NCBI GenBank assembly: GCA_963826975.1
Contig: CAWGZJ010000022.1
Location: 62,001 to 126,000, forward strand
Length of the DNA: 64,000 nt
Reading direction: 5' to 3'
From: Palsa-883 sp963826975
GTDB lineage: Bacteria; Pseudomonadota; Alphaproteobacteria; Acetobacterales; Acetobacteraceae
A model generated the notes under the pieces. That model saw only the letters and a list, made by a program, of their open reading frames with translations. It did not search any database and was not told the origin of the DNA. Shown one piece after another: positions 46,275 to 55,596 of this stretch. A program made the position numbers and the translations under genes. Every line of letters begins with the position of its first letter. Positions within the stretch are counted from its first letter, which is position 1.

Positions 46275-47423
46275 TCAGTGGATCGCCTTCGACAGCGTCG
46301 AGAGGGTGCCGCCGACCGTCGCGCGGATTGTCAGTGGCACGAACGGATTCTCGTCAAGGTCCTTGAGCAGCGGCTCGCTGGTCACATACTGCGCGTACTT
46401 CTGCATGATGGTCTTTGCGTCCGCGATCAGTTTCGTCCGCTGCGCCGCATCGGTCGCCTTCGTGGCCGCCCCCAGCGTAATGGCGAGGCTATCGTCCAAC
46501 GTCGCCAGCACCGACGCGACCTTCGTCTTATAACTCGTGTCGAGTTGCGGTGCGATGGCGTCGTCCTTGAACGTGTCGACGATGCGCTGGCGCAGCGTCT
46601 CGATGTCGGTCTCGACCTTCTTGCGGATGGCGAGCCAGATCTGGCCTGACTTGTCGAGGCCCTCGGCGCCACCGGCGCCCTGAGCCTTCTCCTTGGCCTG
46701 CTCCATTGCCGTCGCGATGGCGGTGCGCAATGCGTCGATATCCTGCTGCGCCCTGACGGGGAGGTCCGTTGCTGTCGGGGTTGCCTGGGCTGCCTTCAGG
46801 CTCGCCTGCGCCGTACCGGCAAGTGCGACCAGGGATGTTTGCAGCGCCGGATCGCCAACCGCGACCTTCGGAATTGCCGGTATCAACTGCGCCAGTGTCC
46901 TGACCAGGCCGCTAAGGTCGACCGGCGGCGGGGGTGGCGCGGGCGGTGGCGGTGCCGCGGTGGTCGGCTGGATCGGCGGGGTTGCGGCGGTCGTCTCCTG
47001 GCCTTCCTGCTCGTCATCCTCCGCCTCGTCCTCGAACGTCGGATCGACGTTGAACTCGACCTTCTGATACGCGATCTGCTTGAACACCACGACCAGCTTG
47101 GCCCGCATGTTGCCCGGCGCTTCCTTGTTGACGAAGAAGCGCACCATCCCCGGGTCGTAGTCGGTGTCGACCTCAGCCTTGCCGAAGCGGAACGTGGAGG
47201 CCTGCAACTGGATCTTCGCCTTGGCCGCATCGGCCTTGAGCATGGCCAGCACCTTCTTCGGCTTCATTTTCTTGTCGAGAAGGCATACGCCTTCGCCATC
47301 GGAGGTCAGCGCGACCGCGGCGTTGACCGGTTCCCGCTTGGACAGCGCCAGCAGTGGCTTCATCTTCGCCACCGCCATGATCTGCTCGGCAGCCGGATCT
47401 TTGGATTTGGCAGCCATACCCAT
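46275..47423 (-). CDS. Unknown protein with a conserved-looking N-domain, Pro-rich linker and helical C-domain
   Basis: 382 residues, no family recognised. Residues about 1-130: an alpha/beta domain with many Lys (MKPLLALSKREPVNAAVALT, LLDKKMKPKKVLAML, RFFVNKEAPGNMRAKLVVVF). About 130-170: an acidic stretch (EDEAEDDEQEGQE) then a Pro-rich linker. About 170-382: Ala-rich amphipathic helices, possibly coiled coil (DALRTAIATAMEQAKEKAQG). No signal peptide or membrane helix. ATG 47423 has GGGAGA 8 bases upstream. Monocistronic with a strong hairpin after it. Confidence 0.75.
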   Translation of the reverse strand: MGMAAKSKDPAAEQIMAVAKMKPLLALSKREPVNAAVALTSDGEGVCLLDKKMKPKKVLAMLKADAAKAKIQLQASTFRFGKAEVDTDYDPGMVRFFVNKEAPGNMRAKLVVVFKQIAYQKVEFNVDPTFEDEAEDDEQEGQETTAATPPIQPTTAAPPPPAPPPPPVDLSGLVRTLAQLIPAIPKVAVGDPALQTSLVALAGTAQASLKAAQATPTATDLPVRAQQDIDALRTAIATAMEQAKEKAQGAGGAEGLDKSGQIWLAIRKKVETDIETLRQRIVDTFKDDAIAPQLDTSYKTKVASVLATLDDSLAITLGAATKATDAAQRTKLIADAKTIMQKYAQYVTSEPLLKDLDENPFVPLTIRATVGGTLSTLSKAIH

Positions 47424-47659
47424 CGACGTATCTCCCTTCGTTCAATCTTCACGCCCGCGGCGCCGGTCATTACAACGACGCCACAGCTACCCCAGGCCCG
47501 CCTCGCACGTCGAGCCGGACTTTCCCGGATGACCGCGCGAGCGTATATCGGTTTCGCGTTGGCATCCAACCCCGCGTGAGGCTTGTCGATGTAACATTAG
47601 CATCCCGGATCGGGACGAACAAACCAATATGGTGACCCGCTCCGGCTCGGTTTGCCGGA

Positions 47660-47980
47660 CTAATCCCCGCCGCCGAGGGCTGCCTCGGCGGTGCGGACCG
47701 CCTGTAGGGGCAGGGCGGCGCGACCCACCACCTGGCCGCCGATGCAGGCGAGCCAGCCGCCACCTTCCGGCACCGAGGGACGCAATTGGATGATCTTGGC
47801 CTCCGCGTCCAGGGCGACGGCGCGGTATTGCCGCCAGCCCGACCAGAGGGGTCCCAAAAGACGAACGACGCGGGCGATGGGTTCGCCCGCGTCGTCCAGC
47901 CCGATCCATTCCAGAGCGCGGGCCTCGCCCGCCGCCCGCTCCGCGCGCCCCCTCGTCCAGTGCAGACGGGGCGCTGACAT
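47660..47980 (-). CDS. Hypothetical protein, 106 aa
   Basis: No family recognised. The sequence is plausible for a folded protein (ALEWIGLDDAGEPIARVVRL, SGWRQYRAVALDAEAKIIQL), with no signal or membrane helix. The ribosome site is weak. An overlapping frame on the other strand is equally long, so strand choice rests on amino-acid composition. 14 bases downstream of the 34-residue frame that follows the EF-G gene. Confidence 0.45.
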   Translation of the reverse strand: MSAPRLHWTRGRAERAAGEARALEWIGLDDAGEPIARVVRLLGPLWSGWRQYRAVALDAEAKIIQLRPSVPEGGGWLACIGGQVVGRAALPLQAVRTAEAALGGGD

Positions 47981-47994
47981 CTAGTGGCCTACCG

Positions 47995-48099
47995 TCATGC
48001 GAGGCCCCACATCAGGCTGGCTTCACCCAAGGATGGCTCACCATTCGGGGCTGGCGCGCCATTCAGGGCCGGGACACCACTCAAGGCCGGCTTCCCCAT
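47995..48099 (-). CDS. 34-residue repeat peptide overlapping the EF-G stop (TGATG)
   Basis: The ATG shares one base with the stop of the EF-G gene (TGATG), the arrangement used for coupled translation. The peptide contains tandem hexapeptide-like units (LSGVPA, LNGAPA, PNGEPS) encoded by imperfect 18-base repeats. No known function; it may be a chance frame in repetitive DNA. Confidence 0.3.
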   Translation of the reverse strand: MGKPALSGVPALNGAPAPNGEPSLGEASLMWGLA

Positions 48100-50186
48100 C
48101 AGGCGCTCTTGGCCATGATCTCGTCCGCGATGTTGCGCGGCACCGGATCGTAGTGGTGGAACTGCATGGTGAAGGACGCGCGGCCCTTGGTCATGCTGCG
48201 CAGGTCCGAAATATAGCCGAACATCTCCTTCAGGGGAACATGCGCGCGCACGATGACCGTGGAGCCCGAGCTCTCCTGGTTCTGGATCATGCCGCGGCGA
48301 CGGTTCAGGTCGCCCACCACGTCGCCGACATGGTCGTGCGGCGTGGTGACCTCCACGTCCATGATCGGCTCCAGGATGATCGGGCCGGCCTTCTTCATGC
48401 CCTCGCGGAAGCAGGCCTTGGCGGCGATCTCGAACGCCAGCGCCGAGCTGTCCACGTCGTGGTACTTGCCGTCCACCAGGGTGTATTTGAAATCCACCGT
48501 GGGGAAGCCGGCCAGCACGCCGGTATCGGCCTGCACCCGGATGCCCTTTTCCACCGCCGGGATGTATTCCCTCGGCACCGAGCCGCCGACCACGTCGTTC
48601 TCGAACACCACGCCGCCGTTCCGCTCCAGCGGCTCGAAGGTGATCTTCACCTCGGCGTACTGGCCGGACCCGCCGGTCTGCTTCTTGTGGGTGTAGGTCT
48701 CGGTGTGCGGCCGGGTGATGGTCTCGCGATACGCCACCTGCGGCGCGCCGATATTCGCCTCCACGCCGTATTCGCGCCGCAGCCGGTCGATGATGATCTC
48801 CAGATGCAGCTCGCCCATGCCGGACAGGATGGTCTGGCCGCTTTCCTGGTCGGTGCGCAGTCGCAGGCTGGGGTCCTCGCCGGCCAGCTTCTGCAGGCCG
48901 ATGCTCATTTTCTCGACCGCTTCCTTGGTGCTCGGCTCGACCGAGATGTCGATCACCGGCACCGGGAACGCCATGCGCTCCAGCACCACCGGGTCGTCCG
49001 CGGAGGCCAGCGTGTCGCCGGTGCCGGTGTCCTTCAGGCCGACGAAGGCGGCGATGTCGCCGGCCGACACTTCCTTGATCTCCTGCGCGCTTGTCGGCGT
49101 GCATCTGGAACATCCGCCCGATGCGCTCGCGGTGATCCTTGGTGGTGTTCAGCACCGTGTCGCCGGATTTCAGCGTGCCGGCATAGACGCGCACGAAGGT
49201 CAGCGTGCCGTATTTGTCGTTGATGATCTTGAACGCCAGGCCGGCGAACGGCGCGTTCGGGTCGGCCTTGATGCGGCGGCGGTCGGAATGCTCGCCGTCT
49301 TCCTCGCCTTCACCGGCGGCGATGCTGATGCCGGGCACGTCGACCGGGCTCGGCAGGTAGTCGATCACCGCGTCGAGCAGCGGCTGCACGCCCTTGTTCT
49401 TGAAGGCGGTGCCGCACAGCACCGGGCGGAAGGCGCCGGAGATGGTGCCGGTCTTGATGCAGCGCTTCAGCGTGGCTACCGAGACGTCGCCCTTGTCGAA
49501 ATATTCCTCCATCGCCGCGTCATCGACCGACAGCGCGGTGTCCAGCAGGGTCTGGCGGTATTCCTTGGCCTGCTCGAGCAGGTCGGCGGGGATCGGCTCG
49601 TCGTGGAACTTCGCGCCCAGCTCGCCGCCTTCCCAGACGATCGCCTTCATCTCGACCAGATCGACCACGCCGAGGAACTTGTCCTCGATGCCGATCGGCA
49701 GTTGCAGCGGCAGCGCGACGATGTCGAGCTTCTCCTTCAGCGTCTGGTTGGCGCGGTAGAAATCGGCGCCGGTGCGGTCCAGCTTGTTGATGAAGATGAT
49801 GCGCGGCACGTTGTAGCGGTCGGCCAGGCGCCAGTTGGTCTCCGACTGCGGCTGCACGCCGGCCACGCCCTCGATGATGAAGATCGCGCCGTCCAGCACG
49901 CGCAGGCTGCGGTTGACCTCGATGTTGAAGTCGATATGGCCGGGCGTGTCGATGATGTTGATGCGGTGGTCCTTCCACTCGCACGTCACCGCGGCGGAGG
50001 TGATGGTGATCCCCCGCTCCCGCTCCTGCTCCATGTAGTCGGTGGTGGTGTTGCCGTCATGCACCTCCCCGATGCGGTGCGAGACGCCGGTGTAATACAG
50101 GATGCGCTCCGTCGTCGTGGTTTTGCCCGCGTCGATATGCGCGGTGATGCCGATGTTGCGGATCCGGTCGAGGACGTGCCAGGCAC
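48099..50186 (-). pseudogene. Translation elongation factor G, two frameshifts
   Basis: About 695 residues if restored. GTPase motifs: IGITAHIDAGKTTTTERILY (G1), DTPGHIDF (G3), FINKLDRTGADF (G4). Domain II breaks after RMFQMHADKR, where one extra base at about 49087 shifts the frame; the rest continues as SAGDIAAFVGLKDTGTGDTL through HHYDPVPRNIADEIMAKSA. At the 5' end a perfect AGGAGG site precedes GTG 50186, but the conserved frame begins about 4 codons later in another register, implying one missing base at about 50175. No rpsL, rpsG or tuf neighbours, so a second EF-G copy (fusA2-like) is likely. Confidence 0.8.
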
Positions 50187-50407
50187 GATAGGCCTCCTAT
50201 ACCACGACGGGCGCCCCAGGGCCTTTGCCCCGCGCGCCCGCGGAAGTTCCGGCCACCGTTGGCCGGCTATGTACCGCGTGGAAGTGGGCCAGAAGATGGC
50301 GATTTGCAAGTTAAACTATTGGTGACGCGGCGATACGGGGCGCGGGGCAACCATGCGCTCACCCTTCGTCACACTCGGAAACGTTGTTTAGGCGCAGATT
50401 GGCGTGC
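50187..50407. other. Divergent gap between EF-G and DUF1800 genes
   Basis: Holds the AGGAGG ribosome site of the EF-G gene (about 50192-50197, minus strand) and must hold promoters for both directions. No gene and no clear promoter boxes. Confidence 0.4.
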
Positions 50408-51838
50408 ATGGACACGCAGGCAGCACAGGCGTTGGTGCGGTTCGGGCTTGGTCGACGGGGCACGGAACCGGCGCCGACAGATCCGGCCGGGTGGTTGGCC
50501 GCGCAGTTGCGCGGCCCCGATCCGGCGCGAATTGCGTCTGCCCCGTCGACCGCGAAGGGGCTCGGGGCGCTGCGCGCCGATCGCGAACGACGCAGGGCGG
50601 CAAAGACGGCCGCGGCAACATTGCCGGTGACGACGGGTGCGACGCCGGGTGCGGCGACGGGCGGCCCGACAGCGGGCGTCGTGCCAGCGGGCAGCGCGAC
50701 GGAGGGTAGCGCGACGGCGGGTGGCCAGCCGCCGCCGCGGCCGCCGGTGTCGTTCTCACGCGCGGTGTTCGACGCCGACGCGAAGGCGGAGCTCGACAAC
50801 GCCCTGACCACACCGGCGCCGTTCCGTGAGCGGCTGGTGTGGTTCTGGACCAACCATTTCACCGTCTCGATCCGCCAGGGCGGCTGCGCCCCGTTGGTCG
50901 GCGCGTTCATCGAAGAGGCGATCCGCCCCAACGTCACCGAGCGGTTCGAGACGATGCTGTTGGCCGTGATGCGCCATCCGGCGATGCTGATGTATCTGCA
51001 GAATGCCGGGTCTGTCGGGCCTGACAGCGTGGCCGGCCAGCGCAGCCACCGCGGCTTGAACGAGAACCTGGCGCGCGAATGCATGGAATTGCACACCGTC
51101 AGCCCGGCCGCCGGCTACACTCAGGCCGATGTGACCAATTTCGCCCGCATCCTGACCGGCTGGTCGGTGGACCTGCGCGCCGAACCGCCCGGCTTCCTGT
51201 TCCGCCGCCCGGCGCACGAGCCCGGCACGCCGGTGCTGATGGGGCGGACCTTCCCGCCCGATGAGGCCGGCGGCGTGGCGGCATTGCACTTCCTGGCCAA
51301 CCATCCTTCGACGCACCGGTTCCTCGCCACCAAGCTGGTCCGGCAGTTCATCGCCGACGATCCGCCGCCGGACGCGGTGCGGCAGATCGAGGGCGTGCTG
51401 CGCGACACGCACGGCAATCTGGGCGCGGCGGCGATGGCGCTGACCACGCTGCCGGCGGCGTGGCAACCGGGCGCAAAATTCAAGACGCCGCAGGAGCTGG
51501 TGATCTCCAGCGCGCGGGCGCTGAACCTGGATGCCGCCGCCATGCCCGCGTTGGTGGGAATTCTTGGCGGGCTGGGCCAGCCGCTGTGGAACGCGCCGGC
51601 GCCGAACGGCTGGGCCGACCGGGCAGCCGATTGGGCGGCGCCGGAAGCGATGATGCGGCGCGTCGACTGGGCCTACGGGTTCTCCGGTCGCATCGGCGAC
51701 AACGATCCGGTCGAGCTGGCCGACGCGGTACTGGGTCCGCTGCTGCATGACCAGACGTTGATGGCGATGCGCCACGCTGGTTCGCGCCGCGACGCGATGA
51801 CGTTGTTGCTGGCCTCCCCTGAATTCCAAAGGCGCTGA
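50408..51838 (+). CDS. DUF1800 family protein
   Basis: 476 residues from ATG 50408. DUF1800 proteins are large, of unknown function, and usually paired with DUF1501 proteins in planctomycetes and proteobacteria. Landmarks: ALVRFGLGRRG near the start, an Ala/Gly/Thr low-complexity insert (about 65-110), FRERLVWFWTNHFTVSI, LNENLARECMELHTVSPAAG, YTQADVTNFARILTGWSV. No clear signal peptide. The stop overlaps the DUF1501 start by one base (TGATG). Confidence 0.88.
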   Translation: MDTQAAQALVRFGLGRRGTEPAPTDPAGWLAAQLRGPDPARIASAPSTAKGLGALRADRERRRAAKTAAATLPVTTGATPGAATGGPTAGVVPAGSATEGSATAGGQPPPRPPVSFSRAVFDADAKAELDNALTTPAPFRERLVWFWTNHFTVSIRQGGCAPLVGAFIEEAIRPNVTERFETMLLAVMRHPAMLMYLQNAGSVGPDSVAGQRSHRGLNENLARECMELHTVSPAAGYTQADVTNFARILTGWSVDLRAEPPGFLFRRPAHEPGTPVLMGRTFPPDEAGGVAALHFLANHPSTHRFLATKLVRQFIADDPPPDAVRQIEGVLRDTHGNLGAAAMALTTLPAAWQPGAKFKTPQELVISSARALNLDAAAMPALVGILGGLGQPLWNAPAPNGWADRAADWAAPEAMMRRVDWAYGFSGRIGDNDPVELADAVLGPLLHDQTLMAMRHAGSRRDAMTLLLASPEFQRR

Positions 51839-53070
51839 TGATGATGAAGCTCGCACGTCGATCCGCGTTGCTGGGCCTGGGCTCGGCAGTGAGCCTGTTC
51901 GGTATGGCCGGACGCGCCTCGTTGGCGCTGGCCGCGGCGCCGACCGAGCAACGCTTCGTGGTGGTGATCCTGCGCGGGGCGATGGACGGGCTGGCGGTGG
52001 TGGTGCCGTATGGCGATCCGGCGCTGCGCGACCTGCGCGGGGAACTGATACCCCCCCTGCCCGGCCAGCCGAACGGATTGCGCGATCTCGGCGGCTTCTA
52101 CGGGCTGCATCCGGCGCTGGCCAACCTGCACGCGATGTATCAGGCGGGCGAGATGCTGCCGGTGCATGCCGCCGCCGGGCCGTATCGCTCGCGCAGCCAT
52201 TTCGAGGCGCAGGACTATCTGGAGAGCGGTGCCGACCACCGGCTGACCAGCGGATGGCTGAACCGGGCGGTGGCCGCGTTGCCGCCGGCACCGGCCTCGC
52301 AGCCAGGTGGTACGTCGCCAGTCGGGCGGGCGCTGGCGGTTGGCGTGACCGTGCCGCTCTTGCTGCGCGGATCGGCGACGGTGGCAAGCTGGGCGCCGCA
52401 CGGGTTCGCGACGCCGGCACCGGATCTTTACGCACGCATCGCCGAGGTCAACGTTGACGATCGGCTGATCGGACCGGCGATTGCCGAGGGATTGCGCGCA
52501 CGCGGCTTCGCCGGCGAGGTGATGTCCGCCGATGGGGCGCCAGGCGAGGCCGGCGGGCGCGACAAATATGCGTTCCCGGCGCTGGCCGAGGCGGCGGGCC
52601 GGCTGCTGGCGGCGGCGGACGGGCCGCGTATCGCGGCGATGGAAGTGAACGGCTGGGACACGCACGTGGCGCAGATGCCGCGGCTGGAGCAACCGCTGCA
52701 CGCGCTCGACGCGGGGCTGGGGGCGATGAAGACGGCGCTGGGACCGGCGTGGGGGCGGACGTCGGTCCTGGTGATGACCGAGTTCGGCCGCACCGCGCGG
52801 GTGAACGGCGACAAGGGCACCGATCACGGCACGGCAACGGTGGCGTTTGTGCTGGGCGGCGCGGTGGCGGGCGGGCGGGTGCGCGCGGATTGGCCCGGCC
52901 TGGGGTCGGGGAAGCTGTTCGAGAACCGCGATCTCGCGCCGACGGTCGATGTGCGGGCGGTGGCGAAGGGGCTGCTTGCGGGGCAGCTCGGGCTGTCTGG
53001 CGCCGCGCTGGCGCAGGTGTTCCCGGGTAGCGAGAGCGCGTCGGCGATGGGCGGGTTGCTGCGGGCGTAA
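51838..53070 (+). CDS. DUF1501 exported protein (Tat-like signal)
   Basis: 410 residues. The N-terminus KLARRSALLGLGSAVSLFGM is a twin-Arg-type export signal. DUF1501 members have an alkaline-phosphatase-like fold by family knowledge; seen here are VVILRGAMDGLAVVVPYGDP, HAAAGPYRSRSHFEAQDYLE, EVNGWDTHVAQ, and VLVMTEFGRTARVNGDKGTD with the metal-site-like HG. Coupled to the DUF1800 gene. A repeat element begins exactly at its TAA stop. Confidence 0.9.
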   Translation: MMMKLARRSALLGLGSAVSLFGMAGRASLALAAAPTEQRFVVVILRGAMDGLAVVVPYGDPALRDLRGELIPPLPGQPNGLRDLGGFYGLHPALANLHAMYQAGEMLPVHAAAGPYRSRSHFEAQDYLESGADHRLTSGWLNRAVAALPPAPASQPGGTSPVGRALAVGVTVPLLLRGSATVASWAPHGFATPAPDLYARIAEVNVDDRLIGPAIAEGLRARGFAGEVMSADGAPGEAGGRDKYAFPALAEAAGRLLAAADGPRIAAMEVNGWDTHVAQMPRLEQPLHALDAGLGAMKTALGPAWGRTSVLVMTEFGRTARVNGDKGTDHGTATVAFVLGGAVAGGRVRADWPGLGSGKLFENRDLAPTVDVRAVAKGLLAGQLGLSGAALAQVFPGSESASAMGGLLRA

Positions 53071-53278
53071 TACCGGGAGACGAAATGATTAGACTCTTCG
53101 GTGCTACCCCCCGTTATGCCGGCCCCCGGGTCACGCGCCCGAGGGCAGGCTCCGGCCGGTATCCACGACTTGCCTTCGTTGCAGCAACGAAAGTTGTGGA
53201 TACCGGCCAGAGCCTGCCCTCGGGCGCGTGACCCGGGGGCCGGCATAACGGGGGGTAGCGGCCCGCACGTCAATGTTT
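53070..53278. mobile_element. Half copy of the MITE-like element with 65-bp arms
   Basis: Starts at the last base of the DUF1501 stop and ends CGTCAATGTTT. It corresponds to the centre and one half of the 45.7-kb element (shared: TACCGGG, CGAA.TGAT.AGAC, GTATCCACGACTT, GTAGCGG, CGTCAATGTTT). Its hairpin is much longer: arms 53107-53171 and 53191-53255, almost perfectly complementary with a 19-base loop. Could serve as a terminator for the DUF1501 gene. The remaining 90 bases to the next gene show nothing else. Confidence 0.75.
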
Positions 53279-53372
53279 CAGTGCAAACACCCAGGGCGGA
53301 ACTTCACCTTCGTTCGGTGTACGGCCTGCTCAACCGGCAGGCGCAAACGCCTGCACGAGCCGTGCGGCGGCT

Positions 53373-54119
53373 TCACAAGCCGCCCGATGCGAACAAGGTC
53401 TCGCCGGTCACCCAACGGGCATCGTCCGACGCCAGGAACACCGCCACGGCCGCGATATCCCTCGGTTGTCCGATCCGGCCGAGCGGGGTCTGCTGCGCCG
53501 CCTGCCGCTCGAACTCGCTGCCGATGATGCCCCCGGCATGCGTTCCCTCGGTTTCCACGACGCCCGGATTGATCGAGTTAACCCGGATGTTTCTCGGGCC
53601 AAGCTCCTTCGCAAGCGAGCGGGTTATGCCGTCCACGGCGCTCTTTGTGGCGACATAGAGCGCATTCTCAGGTGGTGCCAGCCGGCTGACCACCGAACTG
53701 ATGTTGATGACGCTGCCACCGTTTGTCGCAAAGTGCTTGAGCGCTTCCCTGATCGACAGGAGAACGCCAAGCACGTTGATGTTGAAATGGCGGTGGAACT
53801 CGTCCTCCGTGAGCGATTCGATCGGGCTGAACGCGTACACGCCGGCGTTGTTCACCAGGATGTCGATCGGCCCATAATGGCGTGCCGCTTCGGACAGCAG
53901 GCGCTCGACATCCGCGGCCTTTGCGACGTCGCCCTGGATCGCTACAGCCCTCCCACCGGCGCCGGCGATTTCGTCCACAAGTTTGTCCGCGACGTTCCGG
54001 CTGCTCGCGTAGTTCACGACAACGGAAGCGCCCTCGGCCGCCAGTTCGCGGGCGATCTCCGCGCCGATCCCTTTGGATGCGCCGGTGACGACCGCGACTT
54101 TATGCGACAGTCTGCCCAT
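53373..54119 (-). CDS. Short-chain dehydrogenase/reductase (FabG-like)
   Basis: 248 residues. NADP-type fold: VAVVTGASKGIGAEIARELA, DILVNNAGVYAF, catalytic Ser in NISSVVSR and YVATK, then RVNSINPGVVETEGT. ATG 54119 has AGAGGAGA 6-7 bases upstream. Substrate unknown. 35 bases downstream of the FAD oxidoreductase and probably in one operon with it, the chimera and the second SDR. Confidence 0.88.
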   Translation of the reverse strand: MGRLSHKVAVVTGASKGIGAEIARELAAEGASVVVNYASSRNVADKLVDEIAGAGGRAVAIQGDVAKAADVERLLSEAARHYGPIDILVNNAGVYAFSPIESLTEDEFHRHFNINVLGVLLSIREALKHFATNGGSVINISSVVSRLAPPENALYVATKSAVDGITRSLAKELGPRNIRVNSINPGVVETEGTHAGGIIGSEFERQAAQQTPLGRIGQPRDIAAVAVFLASDDARWVTGETLFASGGL

Positions 54120-54154
54120 TGAAATCTCCTCTTGAGTTGGGATGTCTGGCGCCT

Positions 54155-55546
54155 TCAACGAGGCGGTACGTTCGCGAGCAGGAACCCCAGCCCCTCCGCC
54201 ATCGTTAGATGTGCGATGACGGCGTCGCGGAGCCTGGGATAAGGCAGCTCCGCCAGCATCGCTGTTTGTATCGCGGCCATGACCTCGCCCGCCTCGGAGC
54301 CGATCATCGTGAAGCCGAGAATGCGATCGTCGCTTCCGCTGACGAGGACCTTCATGAAGCCGGAGGTCTCGCCCGTTGTGTGCGCTCGCAGCACTGCCTC
54401 GATCGGCAGTGTCGCGACGCGCACGGCAATGCCCATGCGTTGCGCGTCCCGTTCGCTCAGTCCGATGTGAGCGAGCGGCGGATCGGTGAATACGCAATAT
54501 GGCACCAGCCGGTCGCGCGTGCTGCGGTTCGCTCCGGCCTGGTTGTCCGCGATGATGCGGAAGTCGTCGACCGATACGTGCGTGAACTGCGGGCTGCCGG
54601 CACACTCACCGAGCGCCCAGACATTCGGTGCCGTCGTTTCAAGCCGGTCGTTCACGCGGATGTAGCCGCGCGCGTCCAGCTCGACGCCGGCTTCTTCGAG
54701 CCCGATCCCGGCCGTATTGGGGACGCGCCCTGCTGCGACAAGGATGTCGCTTCCCTGGATCTTCTCCTCGCCGGCCGGCGTGCGGATGGTCAGGGTCACT
54801 TCGCCGCCGGAACGGCCGCTCACGTCCAGCGTGTTGGCAGACAGCAGAAGCCGAACGCCTTCCTCGCTCAGGATCCGCTGCATGGTGTCCGCGACGTCCG
54901 GATCCTCGCGGGCCATGATCTGGGAGCCGGCCTCGATGACTGTGACCTGGCTGCCGAACCGGCGGAACGCCTGCGCCATTTCGAGGCCGACATAGCCGCC
55001 GCCGAGCACGATCAGATGCGCGGGCACGACATCCAGCTCAAGCGCCTCGATATGCGTGAGCGGGCGGGCAGCTTCCAGGCCGGGTACGGCCGGCATGGCC
55101 GCACGCGATCCGAGGTTGAGGAAAACCTGCTCGGCCATGAGCACGCGGGTGCCGCCGTCGTTGAGCTGCACCTCGAGCGTCTTCGGCCCGACGAAGCGCC
55201 CGCTTCCCATGATCAGTTCGGCGCCGCTCTCCCGGTAGTTCTTCAGGTGCAGGGCGACCTCGTGCTCGACCATCTCGCGCTTGCGCTGGCGAACCTTCGC
55301 CATGTCGGTCGCGACGCTTCCAACTGTCGTGCCGAACTCCGCCGCATGCCGAACAAAGTGCGCGACCCGTGCGCTCCAGACTTCATTCTTGCTGGGCATG
55401 CACGCGATGTTGGGGCAGGAGCCGCCGATGTAGCGCCGCTCCACGCTGGCGGTGCGCCGGCCCGCCCGCGCCATGTGCCACGCAAGCAACTTGCCGCCCT
55501 GACCGCTGCCAAGGACAAGCGCATCAACCCGTTCTGTTTCCGACAT
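54155..55546 (-). CDS. FAD-containing pyridine nucleotide-disulfide oxidoreductase (mercuric reductase-like)
   Basis: 463 residues. FAD fold VLGSGQGGKLLAWHMARAG, redox-active pair in GGSCPNIACMPSK, NAD fold IVLGGGYVGLEMAQAFRRFG, ILVAAGRVPNT, and a dimerisation domain ending HLTMAEGLGFLL. The usual HPT is HLT here, with His and Glu kept. No N-terminal metal-binding domain, so not a classical MerA. ATG 55546 preferred (CAGGAG 6 bases upstream) over ATG 55564. It may reduce a disulfide or quinone for the neighbouring peroxiredoxin-like protein; that link is inference. Confidence 0.88.
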   Translation of the reverse strand: MSETERVDALVLGSGQGGKLLAWHMARAGRRTASVERRYIGGSCPNIACMPSKNEVWSARVAHFVRHAAEFGTTVGSVATDMAKVRQRKREMVEHEVALHLKNYRESGAELIMGSGRFVGPKTLEVQLNDGGTRVLMAEQVFLNLGSRAAMPAVPGLEAARPLTHIEALELDVVPAHLIVLGGGYVGLEMAQAFRRFGSQVTVIEAGSQIMAREDPDVADTMQRILSEEGVRLLLSANTLDVSGRSGGEVTLTIRTPAGEEKIQGSDILVAAGRVPNTAGIGLEEAGVELDARGYIRVNDRLETTAPNVWALGECAGSPQFTHVSVDDFRIIADNQAGANRSTRDRLVPYCVFTDPPLAHIGLSERDAQRMGIAVRVATLPIEAVLRAHTTGETSGFMKVLVSGSDDRILGFTMIGSEAGEVMAAIQTAMLAELPYPRLRDAVIAHLTMAEGLGFLLANVPPR

Positions 55547-55596
55547 GGTCTGCTCCTGTGTCATTCGTCGTCCTGTGAGAGATGGCCGGACGCCGG

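Noticed and set aside
50756..52435. 559-codon open frame on the minus strand
   Set aside because: Arg/Pro/Ala-rich shadow of the DUF1800 and DUF1501 genes.
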